Assembly: GCA_035268885.1 (NCBI GenBank)
Contig: DATFKA010000080.1
Span: 1 to 64,000, forward strand
Direction of reading: 5' to 3'
DNA from: DATFKA01 sp035268885
Lineage (GTDB): Bacteria; Bacteroidota; Bacteroidia; Chitinophagales; Saprospiraceae
DNA length: 64,000 nt
The notes beneath the pieces were generated by a model, which saw nothing but the letters and a program-made list of their open reading frames with translations, did no database searches and was not told where the DNA came from. This document shows, piece by piece, positions 1 through 8,472 of the stretch (its first letter is position 1; every line of letters begins with the position of its first letter). The position numbers were made by a program, and so were the translations under genes.

Positions 1-1
1 A

Positions 2-103
2 GCAGAAGGAATTATCATTAAGCGTCGCTTATTACGACCAAAAGACCTGCAAATTATCTATGCTAAGCTGGGAAACCCCGATAATCAGGAAGCAAAAGAG
101 TAA
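2..103 (+). CDS. C-terminal fragment of an unidentified protein, cut by the window edge
   Basis: An open frame enters from the left edge and ends at the TAA at 101-103, giving 33 residues. The visible part is basic, with the run KRRLLRPKDLQIIYAKLG, which would suit a nucleic-acid-contacting helix. That is only an impression and no family is recognised. The frame has no stop back to base 2, and the next gene starts 130 nt later on the same strand. The 104-233 spacer holds a run of 13 T (154-166) and no clear promoter. Confidence 0.5.
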   Translation, partial: AEGIIIKRRLLRPKDLQIIYAKLGNPDNQEAKE

Positions 104-233
104 GGTTATCAGCCTTTTGTCTCAAAATGTCCCAAAAAGTAACAAAATTTCAGTTTTTTTTTTTTTGCAACTTTGTTTTGACAAGAACCTTATAGGGTTT
201 ATTCGATTTCTGGCCGGATAAACCAACAATACA

Positions 234-659
234 ATGATTAAAATGAAAAAAACATTCTTAATGCTATTGCTACTACCTATAGGTTTTAGCCTGAATGCGC
301 AACTTTTTGGTTGCACGTATAGTCCCTACCGATGCGATGGTTGCTCTATATTATACTCCATTGGGGGTACTCAAATAATAGGTACAGCCAAAGTTTCGGG
401 CTGTTACGGAATATCTTGTTCTTTGTATAAACAGGGACTGGGAACTGGAAATGTAACTATCGAAAAGGGACATTGCAATGGCGGTAGCTGGTATTTCCCT
501 GGTGCTGGGGGACACATAAATGTAACCTGGTCATTTCAGGTTGTTTACAGGCCTTTTGGCGATCTCCCGTATCTAGGCTCCGCAACTGAATTTACAACTA
601 GAAGAATGTATAAATCTGCGAGCTTCTCAGCCCACCAAACTTGCTTTCTCGGTTGTTGA
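234..659 (+). CDS. Small Cys-rich secreted protein, unknown function
   Basis: This encodes 141 residues. The N-terminus is a classic signal peptide (basic MIKMKK, then a Leu-rich core ending SLNAQ, cleavage expected near the Ala-Gln), so the product is exported. The mature part has 8 cysteines in about 118 residues, in pairs or close groups near the start (GC, RC, GC), the middle (GC, SC, HC) and the end (TC, GC). It is also rich in Gly, Tyr and Ser, which suggests a small disulphide-stabilised beta-rich protein. An in-frame ATG at 243 is an alternative start that keeps the signal peptide. No known family is recognised. A lipoprotein gene follows 42 nt downstream on the same strand. Composition is more AT-rich than the core genes. 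Confidence 0.7.
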   Translation: MIKMKKTFLMLLLLPIGFSLNAQLFGCTYSPYRCDGCSILYSIGGTQIIGTAKVSGCYGISCSLYKQGLGTGNVTIEKGHCNGGSWYFPGAGGHINVTWSFQVVYRPFGDLPYLGSATEFTTRRMYKSASFSAHQTCFLGC

Positions 660-701
660 GTAACAATATTCCATATATTATAAAAAATAAATAAAACACC
701 A

Positions 702-1124
702 ATGAAAATTAAAACCATCACCATTCCCCTCATTTTGACAGGCATACTCTTTTCTTGCCAGGAACCCACTAATCAGGATTTAGATAGCGGCAAGGAAAAA
801 GCACTTTACTTTCAGCAAGAACTGGTAAAACATGGCGTAGCAGACATGGATATCAGCCCCGCCATGAGTGACCCCAATTCACTCTTGGCACTAAACGATT
901 ATTCTTACCCTCAGATAGATTCTATTGTAGCGAATATCGTTCAACTAGACCAGGAGAATAAATTTTACGAACAATTTGATCAACGTACCCTCGACGCTTT
1001 TGATGAAGCGATCATGAATGCCCGTACCAAACGGGAGTATCAAAAAATTCTTGAGGATTTCCCAGAATTAGCGGTACGTACCGGCATTACGGAAGAGTTA
1101 TTAAAAAATCTTCCAGATGAGTAA
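702..1124 (+). CDS. Small lipoprotein, unknown function
   Basis: This encodes 140 residues. It begins with a lipoprotein signal: a hydrophobic core followed by the lipobox LFSC, with the acylated Cys at residue 19, so it is probably membrane-anchored. The mature part is acidic and largely helical, without further Cys. No family is recognised. It lies 42 nt after the Cys-rich secreted protein gene and may be co-transcribed. The TAA stop at 1122-1124 is also the first three bases of the 164-bp inverted-repeat element (1122-1285), so the gene's 3' end touches a mobile or structural repeat. Confidence 0.7.
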   Translation: MKIKTITIPLILTGILFSCQEPTNQDLDSGKEKALYFQQELVKHGVADMDISPAMSDPNSLLALNDYSYPQIDSIVANIVQLDQENKFYEQFDQRTLDAFDEAIMNARTKREYQKILEDFPELAVRTGITEELLKNLPDE

Positions 1125-1285
1125 GTAGGTTGCCCATATTGAGTCTGTAATAAGGTGCTGGCTTTTTTGGGCTAGTTCGAGGCGCAAAAATCGCGGATAG
1201 CCTAGCTATCCAAGGCTTTTTGCAACGAAGAAATCGCCCTAAAAAGACGCAGATTATTGCTTGATTTAATTGGGCAACCTACTTA
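1122..1285 (+). repeat. 164-bp imperfect-palindrome element, copy 1
   Basis: The ends are perfect 15-bp inverted repeats (TAAGTAGGTTGCCCA at 1122-1136, its reverse complement at 1271-1285). The interior is also imperfectly self-complementary along most of its length, with an apex palindrome GGATAGC-CTA-GCTATCC, so either strand could fold into one long hairpin. It has no coding potential. A second copy lies at 41810-41973 in the opposite orientation; by eye the copies differ at 5 of 164 positions, all transitions. Its first bases form the stop codon of the upstream lipoprotein gene. The form suits a MITE-like or REP-like element; TA at both ends would fit a TA-targeting (IS630/mariner-type) transposase, which is inference. 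Confidence 0.9.
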
Positions 1286-1336
1286 TAATAAAGGGTCTGA
1301 AAGAAACTAAAAATACGGGGGGGCGGTCACACTTGC

Positions 1337-2638
1337 TTACTTGTGCAACCTGTACCCTTCCCACCCCATCCAAGCCAGCATCACGATATACTCCAGCCCC
1401 ACCACCCAAAGATTCTCCCGGTATTCCGGATAGCTGTAGTTAACGTAGGTCAGCCAGATCAGGGCCGTCCAGACCAGGGGGAAGCGGTAGCGGGTAAAGA
1501 TACTCAGGGCCAGCGGCAGGATGGCGTACCAGGGATGCACCGTCGTAGCCAGAAGTAGGTAAAGCATAATTGCCCAGAGGCAACGTTCCATCAGGCTGGA
1601 CCAGTCCGTTTTTTTGTCCAGCAGTCCACCTATCCCGATCGCCGCTACGGCCAGTAGGCCCAGCTTAGGCCCAACCGTCTGGATGACATTATAGCCTACC
1701 AGTTGGTAACCAATCCAGCGGATCAGGTAATAGAAACTGGCGTTGAATTCAAACTTGCGGAAGTAGAGGTCCAGGCTTTCGCCAAAACCATTAATAAAGG
1801 AGCTACTCAACAGAGGCGCAAAACTCAAACCCACCAGCAATAGCACCCCAACGTAAAAGAGCAGGGCCGTTTTTTTGCGTAAGCGCGACCATAAAAAGGG
1901 TAAAAACAGTACCGTCAATAATTTAGAGACAATCGATAAAGCCCAGAGCAAGGCTGCCCTCCCCCACTTTTTTTCCGTAAGGAAAACCACCGCCCATAAA
2001 AAGAAAGCCACCATCGCGCCTTCGTAGTGCAGATTGCCCACTACCTCCACGATTACCAGTGGATTCAGGGCGTAGATTAATACACGATGCTCGGGTAGCT
2101 GCCACTTGCGTAAAAGGCGTAGCATGGCCCACAGCCCCAGTGCCTCGCAGGCAAAGAGGAGCAGCTTCAGTACCAACACACTACCCCAGACCGATCGGAA
2201 AGACAGGTAAGCAGCCAGCCAAAAGGTGCTCTGCGCAAAGGGCGGATAGATGGTGTAATAATTTGGTGAGTTCAGTTCGGCGAATAATTCCGGCGTCAGG
2301 CCCGGAATACCCTCCCCACTTTCCATAATCGCAGCGGGCAGGGCCGAAAAGGGATTTAACCCATTGACCAACAGACGACCATCCCAAATAAAGCGGTAAA
2401 CATCATCCGACAAGGCGGGCATAGCGAACACCAGGATCAGGCGTAACATCAGGGCTACCCCCAACCCAAACCGCCAGGAAGCACGCCCTTTTCCCGAAAG
2501 GAGCCAGCTAAAATACCCCAGAAAAGCCAGACCAAAATACAGAGCGATCCAGCCAAAGGTATGCTGCTGCACCCCATAACCCAGGCCAGTAATACCCATC
2601 ACTAAGGCCGCAGCTGGTATGTATTTTAGTAAATTCAC
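1337..2638 (-). CDS. Polytopic membrane glycosyltransferase (GT87/GT-C-like)
   Basis: This encodes 433 residues, hydrophobic throughout with roughly ten membrane segments. After the second or third segment comes a loop with SDDVYRFIWDGRLLVNGLNP; the acidic pair followed by R-x-x-W-D-G is typical of GT-C enzymes of the GT87/mannosyltransferase type that use polyprenyl-phosphate sugars and face the periplasm. It is the last gene of a minus-strand run with two GT2 enzymes upstream (4253-4951 and 2693-4249), 54 nt after the second. The likely role is adding a sugar to a lipid-linked glycan or membrane glycolipid. Donor and acceptor cannot be read from sequence. The 3' end converges on the repeat at 1122-1285. 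Confidence 0.75.
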   Translation of the reverse strand: MNLLKYIPAAALVMGITGLGYGVQQHTFGWIALYFGLAFLGYFSWLLSGKGRASWRFGLGVALMLRLILVFAMPALSDDVYRFIWDGRLLVNGLNPFSALPAAIMESGEGIPGLTPELFAELNSPNYYTIYPPFAQSTFWLAAYLSFRSVWGSVLVLKLLLFACEALGLWAMLRLLRKWQLPEHRVLIYALNPLVIVEVVGNLHYEGAMVAFFLWAVVFLTEKKWGRAALLWALSIVSKLLTVLFLPFLWSRLRKKTALLFYVGVLLLVGLSFAPLLSSSFINGFGESLDLYFRKFEFNASFYYLIRWIGYQLVGYNVIQTVGPKLGLLAVAAIGIGGLLDKKTDWSSLMERCLWAIMLYLLLATTVHPWYAILPLALSIFTRYRFPLVWTALIWLTYVNYSYPEYRENLWVVGLEYIVMLAWMGWEGYRLHK

Positions 2639-2692
2639 CCAATAAATTTGTTGTCGTAAACAAAATCAAATCAACAAACCAACAATCAACCT

Positions 2693-4249
2693 CTACCGCA
2701 ACCGAACGTGCCTGATCGTATAAAAACAGATAAAACCAAAGCCCAGGAACAGCATCAAATGGTACACAATAAAGGTATACTGATGGAAATACAGCGCCCA
2801 GACGATGGCCGCCCCAAAATACAGGGCCAAAATCCCTTCGAAAATAGTGGTCCAGGACAACTTGCGCTCAATATATTGTTTATTCAGAAAACTGTCCTTC
2901 ACCGACTGGATATTAAATTTCGGCGTACGAATAAAGGGCGATCGCTTACCCCGGTAACCCTGAATGATGGCTACGGAATTGTGTAAAGACAGCCCCATCG
3001 ACAGCGATAAGAACAGCGGAAAGAGCACCACAAACTTAAATAGCCGTTTGTACCAGGGGCCTTCGTTAAAGGGCGCTACCACATTACCGACGAAATAGAT
3101 ACCAATAATCGACAGCAGACCGATCAGAAAATAGGCGAAGACCTCTGCATCCATTTGAATTAGACTATTCTCCCCCAAAAAGAAAAGTACGGGTACACTA
3201 AAGACGCCCATCAAAAAGACAAACAAGAAAATGGTACTGGCCAAGAGGTGGTAAGTCGCGTGAAATTTCTTCGACCAACTGATGGGGGCCCGCCAAATCG
3301 TAGGCAGCATCTTCTTGGCCGTCTCGGCTCCTCCCTTCATCCAGCGGAATTGCTGGGATTTGAGGCTATTCATTTCGGCGGGCAGCTCGGCGGGTGAGCC
3401 CACGCCTTCCAGATATTCAATGCGCCAGCCCTTGAGTTGGGCGCGGATACTGAGGTCGAGGTCTTCGGTCAGGGTATCGGCTTCCCAGCCCCCAGCCTCA
3501 TCAATGGTTTGTCGACGCCAGACACCAGCCGTCCCGTTGAACTGCAAAAAGTGATTTCCGGCCATGCGGCCCAGTTGCTCGACCGAGAAGTGTACATTCA
3601 GTTGTACGGCCTGTAAGCGGGTAAGCAGGGAATAATCTTCGTTGATATGCGCCCAGCGGGTCTGCACCACCCCCACGGTTTCATCCTGAAAATAAGGGAT
3701 CGTACGCCGCAGGAAGTCGGCTTCGGGCAGGAAGTCGGCATCAAAGATGGCAATAAATTCACCCCGGGCCAGCGGCATAGCGTCCCGCAGAGCGCCGGCC
3801 TTAAAGCCCTGCCGCTTTTCGCGTTGTATCTGCTCAATTTGTAAGCCCCTGGCCTGGTACTCCGCCACCTTTTGGGCAACAATGTCGACCGTCTCATCAG
3901 TAGAATCGTCGAGGATATGGATTTCGAACCGATCGGCCGGATAATCGAAGGCGGCTACCTTATCAATCAGGCGCTCGATAACGTATTTCTCATTGAAGAT
4001 GGGCAGCTGAATAGTCACCCATGGGTAGTGCTCCGTCGCCGTATCCTCACTCACCCTGTCAAAAGTACCTACCGCAGCGGGAGCCAATTCCGCCTGAAAA
4101 GTCGCCAGGTTCTTTTTTTGATGCTTGCGGATCCGTTGCGCCTTGCGCGCGTACTGCAGCAGGAGATGAAATTGCAAAACGCAATAAATCGTCACATAGG
4201 TCAGGGTGAGCACGTATATTCCGAATACTAAATAGACAATAACCGACAT
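2693..4249 (-). CDS. Processive-type GT2 glycosyltransferase (cellulose synthase-like)
   Basis: This encodes 518 residues. An N-terminal membrane helix (about 5-30) is followed by a GT-A domain with the full inverting GT2 motif set: LDDS (113-116), DAD (170-172), TEDLD (261-265) and QQFRW (299-303). These are the D, DxD, TED and Q(Q/R)xRW motifs of BcsA/CESA-like synthases. About four C-terminal membrane helices follow from residue 325. There is no PilZ domain, so no direct c-di-GMP site is visible. In this family the enzyme polymerises or transfers beta-linked sugars on the cytoplasmic face. It starts 3 nt after the upstream GT2 gene, so the two are co-transcribed. The product could be a glucan or a glucosyl-diacylglycerol-like lipid. 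Confidence 0.85.
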   Translation of the reverse strand: MSVIVYLVFGIYVLTLTYVTIYCVLQFHLLLQYARKAQRIRKHQKKNLATFQAELAPAAVGTFDRVSEDTATEHYPWVTIQLPIFNEKYVIERLIDKVAAFDYPADRFEIHILDDSTDETVDIVAQKVAEYQARGLQIEQIQREKRQGFKAGALRDAMPLARGEFIAIFDADFLPEADFLRRTIPYFQDETVGVVQTRWAHINEDYSLLTRLQAVQLNVHFSVEQLGRMAGNHFLQFNGTAGVWRRQTIDEAGGWEADTLTEDLDLSIRAQLKGWRIEYLEGVGSPAELPAEMNSLKSQQFRWMKGGAETAKKMLPTIWRAPISWSKKFHATYHLLASTIFLFVFLMGVFSVPVLFFLGENSLIQMDAEVFAYFLIGLLSIIGIYFVGNVVAPFNEGPWYKRLFKFVVLFPLFLSLSMGLSLHNSVAIIQGYRGKRSPFIRTPKFNIQSVKDSFLNKQYIERKLSWTTIFEGILALYFGAAIVWALYFHQYTFIVYHLMLFLGFGFICFYTIRHVRLR

Positions 4250-4252
4250 ACG

Positions 4253-4951
4253 CTATAGCAATTTAAAAATGGTCCATAAAATTTTGTGGCCCGCCAGAAT
4301 GGTACCGCGGATGGTACCCGATACTTTTGACACGCCCACCCGACGGCGATAAGTTACGGGTACTTCGGTGCATTTCAGGCCACGTTTAGCCGCCTTGACC
4401 TGCATTTCTACCGTCCAGCCAAAGTCGGGATCCCGCATATCAATGGCTAGCAGTTGTTCCCATTTAATCGCCCGAAAGGGCCCCAGGTCCGTAAATTCAT
4501 ATTTGTAAAACAATTTGATCAGGCTGGTGGCCAGCCAGTTGCCAAAAATTTGCTGAGGCATCATAGCTCCGGATTCCAGCTGGCCCAGGGCGCGCGAGCC
4601 AATCACCAAATCGTAATCCGCTTCGATAATGGGCTGAACCAAAACAGGCAGCTCTTCGGGGTGGTCGGAGTAGTCACCATCTAAAAACACGACGATATCT
4701 GGCTGCTCGACTTCCGGTTTATTTTTCAGGTATTCGATACCCTTCAGGCAGGCACTGCCGTAGCCCTTACGGGGCTGATCCAGGACCGTGGCACCATTTG
4801 CGCGCGCCACTTCCGCCGTAGTATCCGTCGAAGCATTATTGCAGACGATCACCTCCCGCACCCAATCTTCGGGGATATCACCCAGTACCAGCGGAATGGA
4901 CTGCTCCTCATTATAGGCCGGAATGATGACGTCAATTTTCTTTTGTGTCAA
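4253..4951 (-). CDS. GT2 glycosyltransferase, polyprenyl-phosphate sugar synthase-like
   Basis: This encodes 232 residues, a single GT-A domain without extended membrane helices. It starts with the GT2 nucleotide-binding motif IPAYNEE (10-16), followed by CNNASTD (38-43) and the metal-binding DGDYSDHPEE (91-100), as in dolichol/polyprenyl-phosphate mannose or glucose synthases. The expected reaction is transfer of a sugar from a nucleotide donor to polyprenyl phosphate, which would feed the GT-C enzyme two genes downstream. It is the first gene of the three-gene minus-strand glycosyltransferase cluster. A TAAATTTG -7 element lies just upstream at 4968-4975. Confidence 0.8.
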   Translation of the reverse strand: MTQKKIDVIIPAYNEEQSIPLVLGDIPEDWVREVIVCNNASTDTTAEVARANGATVLDQPRKGYGSACLKGIEYLKNKPEVEQPDIVVFLDGDYSDHPEELPVLVQPIIEADYDLVIGSRALGQLESGAMMPQQIFGNWLATSLIKLFYKYEFTDLGPFRAIKWEQLLAIDMRDPDFGWTVEMQVKAAKRGLKCTEVPVTYRRRVGVSKVSGTIRGTILAGHKILWTIFKLL

Positions 4952-4967
4952 TTTTTATACTTTTTCA

Positions 4968-4975
4968 CAAATTTA
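4968..4975 (-). promoter_or_regulatory. Candidate -7 element for the glycosyltransferase operon
   Basis: On the minus strand this reads TAAATTTG, a perfect match to the Bacteroidota -7 consensus TAnnTTTG, and it lies 17 nt upstream of the ATG at 4951. No TTG is found at the usual 19-21 nt further upstream, which lowers confidence. The leader would be only about ten nucleotides. Confidence 0.3.
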
Positions 4976-5021
4976 GTGCTTTTGGCCACTTTAAAGCTGT
5001 CGGGACAAGAACAATATGCCC

Positions 5022-5029
5022 TATATTTG
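5022..5029 (+). promoter_or_regulatory. Candidate -7 element for the surface lipoprotein gene
   Basis: The sequence TATATTTG matches the Bacteroidota -7 consensus TAnnTTTG exactly and lies 87 nt upstream of the chosen ATG at 5117. There is no convincing TTG at 19-21 nt upstream, so this is a half-supported promoter. Together with 4968-4975 it would make the 4952-5116 spacer a divergent promoter region. Confidence 0.3.
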
Positions 5030-5116
5030 ACCTCGTTTTAAATTTATTGCCCACCTTTGGCAATAATGAACCCAAATTAGCGTCGATTGTTTGGGAAGAT
5101 TTCAACCAGGACCAAT

Positions 5117-6622
5117 ATGAACCGACTACTACTCTTTTGTTTTTTGACGATGACACTCGTTTATTTTTCTAACTGTTCGCGCGACGAAGATTTCGTGACC
5201 GATGGCAGTATTGCGCTGCGCTTCTCCGTAGACACGCTGCGCTTTGATACCGTTTTTACGGAAGTAGGCTCTGCCACCCGCGCCATCAAAGTATACAACG
5301 ATAGTGATCGTCCCTTAAAAATCGGGAAGGTCTACCTCGAACGGGGGAACAGCTCTAAATTCCGGATCAATGTCGATGGTATTCCGGGGGCTGAGGCCGA
5401 TGAAGTAATCGTTTACGCCCAGGATAGCATCTATGTCTTTGCCGAGGTCACGGTGGATCCCGACGACCCCCTGTCGGTGAGTCCATTTATTATTGATGAG
5501 ACGCTCTATTTTGAAACCAATGACCAGCAGCAGACGGTCGTACTGGAAGCCTGGGGGCAAAATGCCAATTATTTCCCGGGCCGCTTTAACAAAGGACGGG
5601 CCGTACGCCTGACCTGTAATAATAGTCAGATCAACTTCGATGATCCCAAGCCCTACGTCATTTACGGTGTACTCATTATTGATAGTTGTACGGTCAATAT
5701 TCCGGCTGGCACCCAGATCTACGTACACGGTGGCATTGCGCGCAACGACGCCTTTGGCACTTTCAACGACGGCATTATCATCACCCAGAACCTGGGCCGG
5801 ATCCGGGCACGGGGTACCGTGGAAGATCCTATCGTCTTTCAGGGGGATCGCCTCGAAGAAGCCTTTCGTGAAGAAGATGGTCAGTGGACGGGCATACTCC
5901 TCAGTAATGGCAGTGCGGGCAACGTTTTTCAGCACACGACGGTCAAAAACTCCATTTTTGGTGTCTACGTCGACTCGGCCGCTACGGCAATCCTCGAAAA
6001 CACGCAGATATACAATACCACCAGCAGCGGGATCATCGGCGTACACAGCCGTATTGATGCCCGCAATGTACTGGTCTATAATAATGGTGCCAATAGTCTG
6101 CAGGTCGTAAACGGCGGGGATTATAATTTTGACTACGCCACGCTGGCCAGCTACGGCGTGGATGCCAGCGCCCTGGGTTTGAGTAATTTCATCTGCTACG
6201 ACGATCCTTTGATTTGTAATGAAATTGGCGCTTATCGACTCAATGCCCGCTTTCGGAATAGCATCATTTTTGGTTCCAAAACCGATCAGATTTTACTGAG
6301 TGATATCAGTGGTGGTGAGCAAGCCGATGCCTTTAATGTCGTTTTTGAAAATTGCGTTGTGGGTGTGGAAGATCTACTGACCGATTTCGACGGTCGTTAT
6401 GCCAATTTCTTTGAGGATATTTGTCTGGATTGCATCCCAGGCCAACGTAGTGATCCTCTGTTCGTGGATGCCAGCGAAAGCAATTTCCAGCTGGACAGTC
6501 TATCCATTGCCGAAGGTATTGGAGTGCCGATTAAAACCCCTTTCCCCATTGCGACCGACCTTCTGGGCCGACTCCGCGATCCGGAGATGCCCGACGCCGG
6601 TAGTTACGAGCGGCAAGAGTAG
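5117..6622 (+). CDS. Surface or periplasmic lipoprotein with parallel beta-helix-like fold
   Basis: This encodes 501 residues from the ATG at 5117. An upstream in-frame ATG at 5087 adds 10 residues and spoils the signal, so 5117 is preferred. The signal peptide ends in the lipobox FSNC (Cys20). Residues about 30-140 look like an immunoglobulin-like beta sandwich. From about 170 on there is a series of short beta strands with regular Val/Ile/Asn spacing and phrases such as GNVFQHTTVKNS and ILENTQIYN, typical of right-handed parallel beta-helices (pectate-lyase-like/choice-of-anchor proteins). It is probably an anchored carbohydrate-binding or structural protein. No catalytic residues can be assigned. 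It is transcribed divergently from the glycosyltransferase operon. Confidence 0.7.
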   Translation: MNRLLLFCFLTMTLVYFSNCSRDEDFVTDGSIALRFSVDTLRFDTVFTEVGSATRAIKVYNDSDRPLKIGKVYLERGNSSKFRINVDGIPGAEADEVIVYAQDSIYVFAEVTVDPDDPLSVSPFIIDETLYFETNDQQQTVVLEAWGQNANYFPGRFNKGRAVRLTCNNSQINFDDPKPYVIYGVLIIDSCTVNIPAGTQIYVHGGIARNDAFGTFNDGIIITQNLGRIRARGTVEDPIVFQGDRLEEAFREEDGQWTGILLSNGSAGNVFQHTTVKNSIFGVYVDSAATAILENTQIYNTTSSGIIGVHSRIDARNVLVYNNGANSLQVVNGGDYNFDYATLASYGVDASALGLSNFICYDDPLICNEIGAYRLNARFRNSIIFGSKTDQILLSDISGGEQADAFNVVFENCVVGVEDLLTDFDGRYANFFEDICLDCIPGQRSDPLFVDASESNFQLDSLSIAEGIGVPIKTPFPIATDLLGRLRDPEMPDAGSYERQE

Positions 6623-6751
6623 CCTTAACAGGCTTTAATGACTGGTTTCCAGCCCGTTCAGTTGATGGGAGGGTGAGCGGTCGGCATAAGGAATCGTTTT
6701 TTGAGCAAACATTACCAGCAGGCGGAAAGTTACTTTCCTAAACATCATCAT

Positions 6752-7561
6752 ATGACCATAAGTATATTAGGCGCGGGTTGGTTAGGGATGCCTTTCGGCA
6801 AAAAACTAGTCCAACTCGGCCATACCGTTAAAGGTAGTACGACCAGTAAGGATAAACTGGAAAAGATCAAAGCGGCGGGTATGCAGGCCTTTCTTCTGAA
6901 AGTGGAGGAGGAATTAGTAGGCGAGCAACTGGACGATTTTTTTAGCTGTGATTTACTAGTGATTAATATTCCCCCGGGCAGACGTAATCCCAATGTAGCC
7001 CGGGATTATCCCCGGCAGATTTCCGAGGTTTTGCGTAAAGCGAGTGAAAAGGATGTCCAGCGTTGCCTATTCATCAGCTCCACCAGCGTCTATGGCGATG
7101 AGAATCGCACGGTGGATGAGACGGAGCCCCTGCATCCTGCCCGCCAGTCGGGTCATGCGCTGATGGAAGCAGAAAAACGGGTGCGGGATACTTTTGGCCC
7201 ATCGACCACCATTCTGCGTATGGCGGGCCTGTCTGGCCCCGGTCGGCAAATGGGGCGTTTCCTGGCGGGTCGTCAAAATCTATCCAATGGTAAGGCACCG
7301 GTTAACCTGGTGCACCTCGACGACTGTATAGGGGTCATGCTGGCGGTCATTCAACAAGAAAAATACGGAGAGGTCTACAACGTTTGCGCCGATGCGCATC
7401 CCATTAAGGAAGAGATCTATCCCGCCCAGGCCCGAAAACTGGGCCTGGAACCACCCACCTTTACCGACGAAGGTGAGCTGTCTTATAAGGTAATCAGTAA
7501 TGAGAAGTTGAAGGAAGATTTAGGATATACTTTTCTACATCCCGATCCCATGCAGTTCTAA
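6752..7561 (+). CDS. NAD(P)-dependent epimerase/dehydratase family protein (YeeZ-like)
   Basis: This encodes 269 residues from the ATG at 6752, which directly precedes the first beta strand. The in-frame start at 6701 adds 17 poorly folded residues and is not favoured. A Rossmann fold opens with LGAGWLG (6-12), a GxGxxG-type dinucleotide motif; STSVYG follows in the middle, as in extended short-chain dehydrogenases (NAD-dependent epimerases). A Tyr-x-x-x-Lys pair after SVYG is not obvious, as in atypical SDR5-like YeeZ proteins, so the catalytic activity is uncertain. It stands alone between two unrelated genes and shares the bidirectional terminator at 7565-7600 with the convergent DUF2911 gene. 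Confidence 0.75.
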   Translation: MTISILGAGWLGMPFGKKLVQLGHTVKGSTTSKDKLEKIKAAGMQAFLLKVEEELVGEQLDDFFSCDLLVINIPPGRRNPNVARDYPRQISEVLRKASEKDVQRCLFISSTSVYGDENRTVDETEPLHPARQSGHALMEAEKRVRDTFGPSTTILRMAGLSGPGRQMGRFLAGRQNLSNGKAPVNLVHLDDCIGVMLAVIQQEKYGEVYNVCADAHPIKEEIYPAQARKLGLEPPTFTDEGELSYKVISNEKLKEDLGYTFLHPDPMQF

Positions 7562-7564
7562 TTT

Positions 7565-7600
7565 AAAACGGGCTACCCGACGAATCAGGCAGCCCGTTTT
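7565..7600. terminator. Bidirectional rho-independent terminator
   Basis: A perfect 10-bp stem, AAAACGGGCT (7565-7574) with AGCCCGTTTT (7591-7600), and a 16-nt loop. T-runs occur on both strands. It sits between the convergent epimerase-like gene (ends 7561) and the DUF2911 gene (ends 7627), so it can serve both. Confidence 0.85.
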
Positions 7601-7626
7601 TATCTAAGGATCTTAAAAAAAGCCTA

Positions 7627-8472
7627 TTACTTCTTCATCGACCACTTCTTGATATTCGCTTCGTTCATACGGATATAATCGTTATTACCCGCTTCCTTAG
7701 CTTTATCCAGCGATTTTTTAGCCGTAGCTACTGCTTCTTTGTACATCTTCAGATCCGCTTCGATCTGAGACTGTAGGCGTAGCTGCCAGTAAGTAGCTCC
7801 TTCCGCATTAGCCATTTTGACCCACTTATGGGCTTTTTTGAGGTCCATTCCTTCGGAGTGGTAATAGGCCGCTGCCGCGTAATAATCGCCGGCAGTTGGA
7901 CCATTCAGGGCACGCTCAATAGAAGCCATGGCCATCTCTTTGGCAGGCACCTCGATGGGCAGGCCAGCAATAGTATTCCCCCAGGCCATAACCAGGGTCG
8001 CCCCGTTGTTGGTCAGACCATCAATCGCCATCATGAAGGATTCTACCGTAGTTGGGTTTTTCATCACCTGTGCCGTAACGGTGGCCGCAGGATCTTTTTC
8101 CACGTAAGAACCCCAGTTGCTGGATTCATAAGGAAACAACATCACAGTCCACTTATCGGCCATTGGCTTAGTCAGAATGGCGTAAGAACCTGCTGCTACT
8201 TCTGCGCCACCCACTTTAGCATCGGTGCTAAAAGTGATTTTAGTGGCTGAGTTGGCTCCCGTTCTCCAGATTTCGCCAAAAGGTACCAGGCCATTCTTGG
8301 CAAAAAGGGTACGACCTTTCATAGAAGGACGAGAATATTCAATCGTAACGTCCGTCATACCTACGGTCTGCATCACTTTGCCAGACGGGCTGGGCTGAGG
8401 CGTACGAATCTGTGCATTCGACTGCAGCACAAGGGCAGTCATCAGACATAAAAAGAATAATACTTTCTTCAT
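7627..8472 (-). CDS. DUF2911 family exported protein with TPR-like tail
   Basis: This encodes 281 residues. A signal peptide (basic MKK, hydrophobic core, ending SNAQ) directs export. The body matches the Bacteroidota DUF2911 family as remembered from its conserved phrases: TIEYSRPSMKGR, FGEIWRTGANSAT and GSYAILTKP. The last about 90 residues are helical (KKAHKWVKMANAEG, YKEAVATAKKSLDKAKE) and resemble one or two TPR units. The family has no known biochemical role. It is a single-gene unit between the shared terminator and a divergent spacer with mgsA. Confidence 0.85.
   Translation of the reverse strand: MKKVLFFLCLMTALVLQSNAQIRTPQPSPSGKVMQTVGMTDVTIEYSRPSMKGRTLFAKNGLVPFGEIWRTGANSATKITFSTDAKVGGAEVAAGSYAILTKPMADKWTVMLFPYESSNWGSYVEKDPAATVTAQVMKNPTTVESFMMAIDGLTNNGATLVMAWGNTIAGLPIEVPAKEMAMASIERALNGPTAGDYYAAAAYYHSEGMDLKKAHKWVKMANAEGATYWQLRLQSQIEADLKMYKEAVATAKKSLDKAKEAGNNDYIRMNEANIKKWSMKK

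Noticed and set aside
122..316. 64-codon minus frame over the Cys-rich gene start
   Set aside because: It overlaps a signal-peptide-encoding gene in antisense and contains a poly-Lys run made by the T-run.
1318..1326. G-run near 1320 as a quadruplex
   Set aside because: A single G-run cannot form a quadruplex; four runs are needed.
5315..6046. 243-codon minus frame in the lipoprotein gene
   Set aside because: The plus frame has a lipobox and beta-helix pattern; the antisense frame has no motif and is a shadow.
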